Below are positions 10,963 through 21,834 of a stretch of 64,000 bases of DNA, piece after piece. How positions within the stretch are numbered: position 1 is the stretch's first letter; each line of letters starts with the position of its first letter. The notes under the pieces are model-generated. The model saw only the letters and a program-made list of their open reading frames with translations, was not told where the DNA came from and searched no databases. Position numbers and translations under genes: made by a program. Source of the stretch: Calliopum simillimum (Eukaryota; Arthropoda; Insecta; Diptera; Lauxaniidae); assembly GCA_951812925.1 (NCBI GenBank), contig OX638371.1:115653124-115717123 (forward strand), written 5' to 3'.

Positions 10963-13900
10963 ATCGAAGCTGTCATTTTCTTCAAAATATTACAATTGTT
11001 TTTAAGAAAATGCACTGTGTTACGTTTACCTTCGGCAAATACAGTTCTGGTAACTACTCTGAAAAAGGAATATCGCTTTCTGCCATACTAATACAATGTT
11101 TTTGAATAAAATATAAATTCCATAAATAAAATTCGATTTTTACCCTTAACATTTGATTTGAAAATATTTTGCATAAATTAATAAAACGTATTTTACATAT
11201 GAAAATTAAAAGCATTTTTTTGTTTTATTCAAATTCATACTGCCAAATAAATCAGTGAAATCTTTATGTTTTGTCTATTCGATAGGATTCCATTAATTCA
11301 AACCATGTTCGCCAGCCAAAGAGCGTTTTGCAAAATAAATAAAAACCCCAAAAATCCTTAACAAAATAGACCACATTTTTCGTCCATTTACCATTTTCTC
11401 CGCAGCGAACTGGCATAGTCGGTGGGTGCGAGGGTGCGCATCTTTGAAAGGTGCTATAGAAATGGCTTTTGATTGTCACCAGCAGCATTGGGCAGCAACA
11501 GCAGCAGCAGCGACAACAACATTAACAACAGCAACAGTTTTATTCGTTTGTCTTATTTTGTTGATGTCAAAAATATTAACTTATTCCTTTTATTTAGCAT
11601 TTCAAATATTTCCAACTGCCACAACAGACAACAACAACAAAAGTCCAAAATACAACATGTGTCCATACATACATATGTGTATATATGTGGTATGAGTAAA
11701 TGTATGCGGGCCTGGGTGAGTGGTTCGTTAATAGCATTTTTTCGCTTACTTATATCTACGAGTGCTGTTTGAAAAACTTGGCACGAAAAAAAAAAACCGA
11801 TGACTAAATGTCGATGCTGCAGAAATAGACGCAGGGACATACATACACTCATACTTATGGCCATATCTAACTACAAACATTTTTAGTACGCGACCCAGAC
11901 CGACATCGAGACCAAAAGACAGTAAAAAGTCGCACAAATAAAAGTGAAGCGCAACAAAAACCAAAAACAAAAAAAAAAAAACTGCATTTAGAGTAGCAAC
12001 ATCAATTCCATTTGTGCACAGGAGTGGGCAAATATTGGTGCCACCTAACAACCCTTTGATACTGGCGATGACGACGACGTCGAACGTAGTGATACCCCAG
12101 CCATGGCGTTCCATGAGACAAAACGCGTAATTTTCTTTTTTTCGCATTTCAATTTTCAACATTTTGTTGCATATTATTTGGCGACGCAACATTTTGTTCT
12201 AATTTTTCAATTTTTTTTTTTTTGTTTTTTTGGCGCAAAGTTTATTTTCAAAAAAAAAAAAAAAAAAATTAAAAAAATGCGCCCTTTTACGTTTCAGCTA
12301 AAAAGTGCGAGTTGTGCCGCAAAGGCGCATCATTTTTTATCAAAAGAATTTAACAAACGAAATTCAAAACTCGTCAAAAATAAAAATTTCAATACAAAAA
12401 TACGAAAAAACACAACCCGTGCGTACTATAGCGAAACATTGAAAAATAAAAAACATTTTTTTACTATTGGGGATATTTCCTATGGGTTTTTGATTTTTTT
12501 TTTTTTTTTTTTTTTCTTCTTTTGCTTCATTTTATGTCTGAGAAATGAAAGCTCAGGGTGCTGGACCCAAAACAAAGTGCTGATTCATACGTCGCAGTTT
12601 TCTAGTATTTTTCAAAGTTGTTACTTTTTAGTGTTCTTTTGCTTTTTGGGCCAAAAGTAATGGAAAAGTACCACTCACTGACAGTGGAATTAACAAAAAT
12701 TTAGAGAATTTTTTACTTTTATTTGTAAAAGATATTTTTTGATATATAGTTCAAGAAAAACTTTAAAATTTTATTTTCTAAAGAAAAAGTTTTATGGCAG
12801 CTTATACTTTTGTTTTACCCTGCTTTTGCCAAAGATGTTTTCAAATGATTACGGCTGACTAGCATCAGGGTGACTAAACAATAAAAAATTTAATTTAAAA
12901 ATATTTTTTGTTTTTTCTCCGTGTAGCTTTACAAATTAATATGTTGGATGTAATAGCTTAGGGTTCCCACATTATAATCCGAGGAATCAGTCCACGGATC
13001 CGATCCAATATAAGTCACCTCAACAGTCTTTAAGATGATATGACTTTGAACGCCGCCAAACACTGATCGGATTATTCAGGTGCTCTGAAATACTTTCTGT
13101 CCACTATGCCATTAATGCAGTATTGAATGTTCTCTTGGGTACTATGATTGATCCTGAGTGACAAATCGACAACCGCGATAAAACTGGCCGAACGACAAAT
13201 TTCTCATTTTCGGATTGATTACCAGAGAAGAAAGGTTCTCGACTTCTATATTACTCCAGCTGTTTTACCAGGCGTTGCTCGGGTTGTGATAAAAAGCAAG
13301 AAAGCACTAAAAATGTTTATTTCGAAAACTATTTTCTAAAATAATGTGCCACAAACAGATGCTGCAATATATTTATTTTATTTATTTCCATAAAATTATC
13401 ATATCTAACATATCGGTAGGAGTCCAAATGAATTGAAAATATTTTGCAATTCTTTGAAAAAGATCTTAAAAAGATTTTAAAATTTATTAAGTGGATGCAT
13501 TTCGACTTTCGTCATCATTAGCACAAACGTTTTTCAAGACATTGAAAATATTAAAACACCCCCTGTTTTTCCCGGTGAAATTAAAAGGCTACAGAAATAT
13601 CGGTGAAATTCCAAAACAGTCGAAAAATATTAAAATACATCAAAGAAATCGCTGAAAAACTGCTAATATATCGGTAAGGATCCAAAAATGTCGATAAACA
13701 TCCTAAAATCGGTAACAGTCCAAAAGTATTGAAAAAATGTCAAAAAACATTGAGTTGATATCACTAACAAAATCACTCTCATTTTTGCTCTCATCAACAA
13801 AAAAACGTCAAGTTCTAACAACTTCATACTGTAAGAAAATGTTTATCCTTTAAAAATCAAAAAGTATGTATGCAAGTTTGTTCCTTAGCACACCAAAAAA

Positions 13901-14238
13901 AAAAAAAAAAAAAAAATCGGTTCAGGTTTACATATGGTTTTTATATAAACAATTTTATATTAACATAGATAAAAGAACACAAAAAATGTTTTACCAGATT
14001 TGTTTTGTGGAGCACAATAAGTAAAAAAAAAATGTCCGTGAAAATCAATTTCAAGAACTGATTTTCCGCCTCTGAAAGCCCATTTTGCCGCCCTCTAGAT
14101 CGTGCCAACCGATGCACTATTCTTAACTTTTAAGAATTTCTTGACTTCGGTGACCTGCAATGAAATTTTTTGTACAATATTTTTTTAGAACATTTTAACC
14201 CATTATAACACAGTTTTTGGAAAAGGAGTCAAACAGAC
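10963..14238. other. intergenic DNA with CAG/CAA patches and long poly-T or poly-A runs
   Basis: The ORFs at 11426-12660 on both strands are low-complexity (Phe/Lys runs). No gene supported. Confidence 0.6.
13420..13770 (+). repeat. diffuse repeat of ATCGGTAA/GTCCAAAA/TCGAAAAATATT words
   Basis: The phrases TATCGGTAGGAGTCCAAA, TATCGGTAAGGATCCAAAA and AATCGGTAACAGTCCAAAA recur with irregular spacing. No ORF of interest. Confidence 0.5.
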
Positions 14239-15213
14239 GCACAAAATCTGTTGCGTCTAAATAGATCATATGATAGCTCATTTTTCTTGTTGAAGTGTCT
14301 GCTTTTGAATGCCGAGTGCTGTTTTTGAAAAAAAACAATATGGCGGAACAATATGGCGACAAGAAATGTGGGTAGTTGGAAAAAATCATCAAGTTGATTC
14401 ATTTATCACGTTATATTTCACAAACGACACAAGATAATTTGGTGAAATTTTGCAATTCGAGGTCTAGTGAAACTATCTTGGAACGAGCGAAAAGTGGGCG
14501 GGATTAAGTAAGTGACACGTCCACTTTTTAACATTTTGTGAATTGAATTTAATTTATCTCGATAAAAAGCTAGGATCACCTCTTTGTAGAGATAAGTATT
14601 AATTTGTAGAATGTCAAAAAATTATATAGTCTCGCATATGAGCGTGGCACCGCCTACAAAACTACCACGCCCACTGGTGATATTTCGCCTATTTTTTGCT
14701 CAGAAGTACCTCAGTTGTAGTAGGCTTCCTGTACTAAATTTCAGACAAATTACTTCATTATTATTGAAGTTTTGTAGGCGGTGCCACGCTCATATGCGAG
14801 ACTATAAAATTTTTTGACATTCAACAAATTAATACTTATCTCTACAAAGAGGTGATCGTAACTTTTTATCAGAATCGTTGAAACCGCTTTCGAGATATAT
14901 TGAATTCAATTCACAAAATGTTAAAAAGTGGACGTGTCACTTACTTAATCCCGCCCACTTTTCGCTCGTTCCAAGATAGTTTCACTAGACCGCGAATTGC
15001 AAAATTTCACCAAATTATCTTGCGTCGTTTGTGAGATATAACGTGATAAATGAATCAACTTGATGATTTTTTCCAACTACCCATCTTTTTTGTCGCCATA
15101 TTGTTCCGAGATATTGTATTTTTCAAAATGAGCGCTCGGCATTCGAAAGCAGACACTTCAACAAGAAAAATGAGCTATCATATGATCTATTTAGGCGCAG
15201 CAGATTTTGGGCA
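14239..15213. repeat. long foldback: inverted repeat with about 425-bp arms
   Basis: The left arm (14239-14663) and right arm (14768-15213) are inverted copies with modest divergence, separated by 104 bp. Matching anchors are GGCGACAAGAAATGTGGGTA versus the inverse of 15080-15105, AAGTGGGCGGGATTAAGTAA versus 14935-14960, and the inner GCGTGGCACCGCCTACAAAA versus 14768-14790. Transcribed through, it would form a long hairpin RNA. I saw no clear target duplication. Confidence 0.88.
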
Positions 15214-15259
15214 GCGAGGTGGCATAGTTGACGTGAAACGACCCATATATATATATTTT

Positions 15260-15469
15260 ATAATATTTTTTTCCATACCTTGGCTCAAAATGTGAGATAT
15301 CGTGCGATTCATTCAGAGTACTTTGAAACTTGTAAGAACTGTATCAAATCGAGATTTTGCATTAAATGGCTTTAGCTTTAATTTTATTATAGCTTCAAAA
15401 ATACACGAAATAAATCGAACGATATTTCGAAGTTTTCACCTTGAGCCAAGGTATAGAAAAAAATATTAT
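15260..15469. mobile_element. MITE, 210 bp, with about 60-bp inverted ends
   Basis: ATAATATTTTTTTCCATACC (left) and the inverse of the right end ATAATATTTTTTTCTATACC continue with TTGGCTCAA and GATATCGTGCGATT-like sequence. No ORF. Confidence 0.75.
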
Positions 15470-17814
15470 CTTATACTTACTTACTTCAAGTCTTCTTTCG
15501 GCTCATTTTCTGCAATTGAGAAAAGTGTGTTTTCGAAAATCAATTTATATCCTTTTTTTAATTTAATTATTATTTCTCTACTCTTGACTTCTCCACAACC
15601 TTTTGTCTTTTTATTCATATTTTCATCTTTCTACACCCACGTTGTTCTATATTTTTCTCTATTCCTTTATGAATTTCAGATCTTTGTTTTGCTTAATGTT
15701 TTTATTTTTAGTTATTCCATTTCTACATAAAACTCGCAAGCCGATTTTTAGAAAAAAATAGAGTTTCAAGTTAAATTTGTGTAATTAATAGCTTGATATG
15801 GTGAATAATCAGGACAAGTGTTTAGAAAAATATGATAAAAATATTTCTGTTGGCGTTCTTATTTTTTGTCATGTAAGAAATGTAAAGCGATTCTTTTTAG
15901 TCCGCGTCTTGTGGAATTGGTTATTCATGTCGAACCATAGTAATCCGTGGATGATTCAGTTTGCTAAGGCCCAAACTAGAGACAGAAATTGATTGAACTC
16001 ATAATTCCCTTGCCATGGATGAAAAAGTAAACTTGCTACTAAAAGATGTTATCAAACATGAGATAAAGCAAATTTTTGTTGGCATTATTTTAAAAAAATG
16101 TCAACTGTGCCACAACGACAGTCAGACCGATACATTTCTCACATATAAATCGGGTAAAATATATGTATGCATAAGGGAGAACAACCACTACCAGTGTACC
16201 TCGCAGCTCTAACTCAGTATTGGGTTGGGTAAGAAGTTGACTGTCTAAAATTCAAAACGAAAAAAAAAAACCAAAAAATCGACACTTTCGATAAAAATTT
16301 CGAATTTACAATGCAACGGATGGACTTTTGTCGAGTGCACAAAAAGAAAATGTACGACATTTGAAGCACAAACATGCGAACACACATACATATACAATAG
16401 AAAATACTCGTACTACACACATACAGATATACAGATGGTAAGCAACACAGAGCAGCGGCATTGATATGCAATGAGATTTTTTTCGCATACTTTTAGGCGC
16501 ACTTGCTTGCTAACTCATCATGTCCTGGTCGCATGCACGAAAAGTAAAAAGTTCGAGAAGGCTTTTTAGAAAAAAATGTTTTTTATTTGAATTTTAATTT
16601 TGTTTTTTTTTTTGTTTTAGCTGCTATTGGCAACCAGCTGCTACACTCACACAAATTTACATATACTACTACACACTGATGCACATATGTATCTATGTAT
16701 GTAGGAAGATTTGTTGCAAAAACTTGGAAAAAAAGTAATAAACAATGAAGAAAAATGCAAATCCTTCAAGGTTTTTTTTGTTTTTTGCTTTTCCTTTGCA
16801 AGTTGTAGTGAAGTTTTTTGTGATTTTACAGCAACAACACCAGCAACAAAAACAAATTTAATATGAGCAATAGGCTTACTTTGTCTACATTGATGCGACG
16901 TGGTACTAGCGCCTTTTAATGTGTATGGGTTTTCTTTTTTTCTTAGTGTATAAAAAAAGGCCCTTTGCTTTGCTGCAGTGGAACTCTACTCCCCCTTAAG
17001 TCTTTACTTGGAAAAAAATTAATGCAACTACTTTTGGCTGCACTGCAGCTCACATATACAGTAAATGCAGTTGATGTCGGTGTAAAGTGAGAACCCTCAC
17101 CCATTAATTTTGGTGATTTTTAGAGGATGCTTTTTCAGCGCATGATATGTACTTAAAATTTAATACTATTTTGATGTAAATCTTATGCACGAGAGTATTT
17201 TACAATATATATATTTCTTTTTTCAAACACAATGGGTTTAATAAAGTAAAAACATTAATAATCCATAATCCCTTGAGGAAGTAAGGAATCTCTTAGGAAA
17301 CGTTGGGAAAAAATAATTTAATGTTTTCATAAACAAAAAAAAAAAAGACCATAATTAGCATTTCTTTATCCATATAACGTGAAACAAAGTTAGCTCAACT
17401 TCTATACTCTACACCATCTACATAACAATGCTATTACATGGAAGTCGTATGTAACGCTTTGCCACAAAATATTCTGAACCAATTTCAGTAAATTTCTCGT
17501 CTCATATGAGCTAAAGTTTATGGTTTTTATACATACTAGAGTTGGCCTTGTAGCCTAAATTCGATAATATCGATTTGACATTGAAAAGGCCATTAAACTG
17601 ACATTAAAAAGTCTTTTTGGTTAATGAAATAGTACAGAAGCTATTGATTGAAAACTGGGAAGTCTCTAACAAAGACTTTAGAGGTCGATAAAAACTGTTA
17701 CGTATATGCAGCTAACTTTGCAAAACCCACCGTGTGTTTCACTCAACTAATAAGAATTAAGAAGATATTACCAGGGGAAACAAAAATTAATATTTGATAC
17801 ATAAGAAAAACTTG
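15470..17814. other. intergenic DNA, no gene supported
   Basis: Two plus-strand ORFs (15798-15992 and 16015-16212, the latter with CQLCHND) have no recognisable family. I give them little weight. Confidence 0.55.
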
Positions 17815-18085
17815 TTGAAGAGCGTGGCACCGCACACATAAATTTAGTACGCTATTAAAAGTAAACTAGGCACCTCTGAACTACATATGGCCGAAAAATT
17901 GCAGGTGCGCGTGCAACCTCTCATACAAGTAAAACACATTAAATGTTGATCTATGCGAGTGGTACAACGTATTTTGATGGAAATGGGTAGGTAGTTTAGA
18001 ATATTCAGTATCATAAGCATTACAAAAAGTGAAATATTTCATTCAAAATTGCTCGTAAATGGTTCTCACGATTTTAACTAACACG
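17815..18085 (-). repeat. diverged fragment of the 424-bp repeat family
   Basis: The minus strand reads TTAATGTGTTTTACTTGTATG, then GAGGTTGCACGCGCACC and GTGCGGTGCCACGCTC, following the unit at 4411-4590. It lies just upstream of the mariner element. Confidence 0.7.
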
Positions 18086-18130
18086 AACTCAAAACTACTT
18101 CTATAGATAAACATCAATGCAAGGTATATA

Positions 18131-19123
18131 CGGGGGTACTAATTATAATTCGGGAACTGGCAAAACTAATTCAATAGCTAAAATCTGGGAACACTATAAT
18201 AAAGTTTGACATTTTTTAGCATAAACGTACTCACAACGTTTTGATCTACAAGTGCTATTTGTTTTGTTTCCAGTTAGTTATGGAAATCAATTTGGACAAA
18301 AAATGGAAATTTCAAGAAAAGGTTTTCGTTGGATTGTTTTTCACAACTTTCGAGGTGGATTGTGTAAATAAGAATGTGCCGATGAACTCAGTTCTTTGCG
18401 ATAGAAGCACCATCAAAAACCACAGTATATGGTTGGTATAGTGAATTTAATTGTGGTCGGAGTTCGGTCACCGACGGTGTATCTTTGGTGTAAGGAAATG
18501 ATTAAAAAATTCGACCGCGGAAACAAAACCGCAATCGACCATGTGGGTATTCCAAGACGAGCTAAATCCAACAAAAGTTGTTCGTGGAAGAAGCACAGCG
18601 AAGGAAATGGTCGCCTGTTTCTTCGGCCGAATGGGTCAATGTGGCCACTGTTCCGCATGAGCAACGTAGGACGGTCAATTCTGAGTGGTACACGACCATT
18701 TGTTTGCCGGAAGTCTTTGGAGAAATTCGTAAAACCAACCCCCGAAGACGAATCATTCTCCATCATGACAATGCGAGCTCTCACACATCTCGTGAAACAG
18801 GTGAATTTTTGAGCAATCAAAACATCGAATTTATGGCTCATACTCCGTACAGTCCTGATTTGGCACCCAATGACTTCTTCGTGTTTCAAAGGTTAACTGC
18901 GTGGTCAAAGATTTACGAGCGCCGAAGGAGCAGTTGAAGCGTTCAAAAACCATGTTTTGGAGGTATCTCAAGAGGAATGGAAAAACTGCTATGACAAATG
19001 GTTTGAACGAATTCAAAAGTGTATTGATCATCAAGGGGAATATTTTGAAAAACAATGAAGCTATTTTCAATTAAAAATGTTTGTTATTATTTGCTTTTCC
19101 CGAAATATAAGTAGTGCCCTACG
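18131..19123 (+). mobile_element. internally deleted mariner (DD34D) element with inverted repeats and TA duplication
   Basis: The 5' end CGGGGGTACTAATTATAATT pairs with the inverted 3' end CGTAGGGCACTACTTATATT; the shared core runs on to TCGGGAA, with about 20 of 24 positions matching. TA flanks both ends (18129-18130 and 19124-19125), the mariner target duplication. The element is 993 bp against the usual 1.2-1.3 kb, consistent with the missing middle of the transposase. It sits just after a diverged copy of the 424-bp repeat family. Confidence 0.88.
18303..19058 (+). pseudogene. mariner transposase pseudogene, deleted and frameshifted
   Basis: The N-terminal helix-turn-helix region is recognisable from an ATG at 18303 (FRWIVFHNFRGGL, then EAPSKTTVYGWYSEFNCGRS in a shifted frame). 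It jumps from RSSVTD straight to WCKEMIKKFDRGN, losing roughly 80 residues, and then again to ETKPQSTMWVFQDE, losing the block that contains the first catalytic Asp (TGDESW in intact relatives). A further frameshift lies near 18640. The second catalytic Asp (HHDNASSHTS) and third (SPDLAPNDFF) are present, exactly 34 residues apart. The end CIDHQGEYFEKQ and TGA are intact. Several stops break the N-terminus, so the gene is dead. Confidence 0.93.
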
Positions 19124-19125
19124 TA

Positions 19126-20883
19126 TAGTATGTTAATATGTTCCACAAACTTTGATACGACGTTATAATAAGAGAACCAACAAGCAAGCTTTCTGAATTT
19201 AAATACAGAGGATCCACTTGCTTTAATGTATCTCTGGATTAATAAAGAACAAAATAACATCAGTAGATATGACACTTCTTAAACAAGTAAAAACCTTAAG
19301 GATTATTTCCTGCAAACTGTATAAGATATTTTGCTGAAATTTGATAGATGAGGGAGGATGTCATATACATATATTTTTGATATGTTTTTTAATCTCGAAT
19401 ATTCTTAAGTCATCATAGTGGCAACACTGAGTAGCACAACATGTTGGTTAAATCAACAAAAGCAACTTTTTGCATTCGAACAAAAACAGCAATGATTTTC
19501 GCTTTAACACAAAGTAAATTATCAACGCAAAGGGCTAATCAGAGACCAATGAACGAGTAAACACTACCAATATGCGAGAAGCAGCGCGTAATTAATGGCA
19601 ACAGCGGCAAGCAAATGCAAATTATAAAACCCCAGCGACAACAGCAACGCCAGCAACAACAATATCAGTGATAGCGAAAAAACAACAATGGATTATGCAA
19701 CTGTGGCTGCAATGTAGCGCAAAACCCATTATCATGGCACTCGGCAACATTAAAAAAACAATTGCGAAAAAGTGCGCGCGAAAAAAACGCATCACCTGAG
19801 CACGCGTTTATCGATGTTGCTGGTGCGAGAGATATGGCAATTTGTCAGGGAAAATAATAGCAGCCAGCAACCAGAGATAACAACAAAATGATGGTGCGAA
19901 TAATAGCGCGCGATGAGAATAATGCACTATGCCATTGAAACTCGCATGCAACAGCAGCAGCAGCAACATGTAGTCAGCAACAATTTTTTTTTCTAACACG
20001 TGACGTTGGTGCCACGTGCCGGATCAGCAAGTAACAACAACAAAAAGTTGACTTGATAAAAAAAATGATAGCAAAAAAAGTTCACAACAACAAAAGGCAC
20101 TCAAACACATGTTGCATATTGCAACAAATATGTTGACAGCAAAAAAAAACAAAAATTGCAATTTTTTTTTTCAAAAAGTTCACACGGCATGTAAAAATAT
20201 TTTGCTGCACATAAACGCACACTCAAACGTTCATAGCAATCTCAATTGCATACAGTGCAGCAGCAACAGCATTGATATACAAATGCAGTTGCTGCACACG
20301 CGTCTGCCACGGCACCATTCGTGTATTCATGTTGCATACAACTTTTCATTCATGTGATACAAAAAAAAAAGAGCAGAAAAAAAAATGCAACAACAACAGC
20401 AGCAAACAAATAGAAAGCTATGAAATTCGCGTAAAAATACGCGACGCGAATTTTGCCCCCACCACTCGCAATGACAAAATGCTGCGGCAGCAATATCAAT
20501 AGCAACAATGCGTATGTAATGCTGTTGCTGCTGCTGCTGCAGCAAAGCAATGAGGTGAGGCATTTAGTTTATTATTTTGTTGTTGTTGTTTTTTTGCTGC
20601 TGTTAAATTTGCACACTATGCGTGCAATGCTGCACTGCTGAAATCTCCATTGTGCAATTAAATGCACCCGTGGGAAAAAGTCGCAGTTTTTTCAAGCCAG
20701 CGGCGCCAAAAATGCATTTTTACAGCAGCAACTTGAACTTTGCTGCCAACAGCAACAATACTGTTAAAAATAAATTTAAAAAAATGCAACATGCTACACT
20801 GGGCTGACCACATTCTTGATGGCCCAATCCGGGAGAGGAACAAAAAAAATTCTATGCAAGGTAAGACAAAAATAATGTCATAA
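19126..20883. other. intergenic DNA rich in CAG/CAA words
   Basis: 19430-20800 has many CAGCAG and CAACAA runs and GC-richer patches, as in fly regulatory DNA. No gene supported. Confidence 0.55.
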
Positions 20884-21834
20884 TGTTGTGTAACGAACAT
20901 TTTTCGCCGCTTGCTGGGGTGTAGTCGTCGGTGACCAGGGTTCGTATACAAAAGTTATTTACCGAAGAGGAAAGAAGCACTTTTCACAATTTTCACAATT
21001 TTATTTCACTGATGTTATTCCTCCTTTTCTGGAAGAAAATATATTAAACTATAAGCTTTATTATACGGGTGACAAATGAGCTATGTACGGATGACGACAA
21101 AATGGGTAAGACGTGAATATCACAGTCAACCAAACCAGGAGTCGTGCCACCACTACCTTCTCGTGGACTTGTCGAGTTCGCGTTGCCGGTCTGTGTTTCT
21201 ATCCAGACGTTAGGATTCAAGAGAGTCGTGCCACCACTGCCTCTCCGTTGTCCTCTGCTGACCTGTTTTCGTTTGTCTAGTACACTCTCGGGTCAAGTCA
21301 GGAAATTCTTTAGAGAACAAAACCTACAGTCTTAGTCACTGTCCACTGATACGTGTGTATTGATTCTCACTTGAAAGTCTCAGTTTCGTCCACGGATGCT
21401 TGAAATATTTGAAGAACACGTCTTACCTCGTTGCCGGTTACGTTACTAGAGAACGATACCATCGCCGGAACTTGCATTCCACCTCTCCATTCGCACCCAC
21501 TATCAGCTGTTGCCTTTAATCGATAGGTTTCGACAGTTGGCACTCACTGTTTTGGGACCAGGGTTGCTGCTGCAGGCAATAATCATGAAATTCTTGTCCA
21601 ACTGTTTGTTAAGCGGTTGCACGATAGTTTGCCAAGTCCGATGAATGTGATTGCCCTTTAGCTATCTGTTTACTAAAAATCTTTAGTTATAAATTAATTC
21701 TAGACTTATTGAACTAGAAATTCTTTACTGAAGTTTACCTTAATTAGTTCTTAATATTATTAATACTTTAAATACAAGTAATTATTGTAAAGATGTGGAC
21801 GCAAATGAGGGTTCCGATTTGTGTCCACTTAACA
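20884..21834 (-). mobile_element. possible solo LTR, about 950 bp
   Basis: On the minus strand a block reads TGTTAAGTGGACACAAATCG … GTTACACAACA (TG…CA ends), with AATAAAGCTTATAG near 21035-21060 as a possible poly-A signal. It is GC-richer than its surroundings. The flanks agree at only 3 of 4 bases and no internal retroelement sequence follows, so this is tentative. It contains a direct repeat GTCGTGCCACCACTRCCT (21144 and 21228). Confidence 0.3.

Noticed and set aside
11426..12660. Several ORFs of 90-185 codons on both strands
   Set aside because: They consist of Phe/Lys/Thr runs from poly-T, poly-A and CAA tracts.
16015..16212. Small ORF with CQLCHND and a later C-X7-C, resembling a zinc-binding segment
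   Set aside because: One C-X2-C pair in 65 residues is weak; no family, no splice signals and no neighbour support it.
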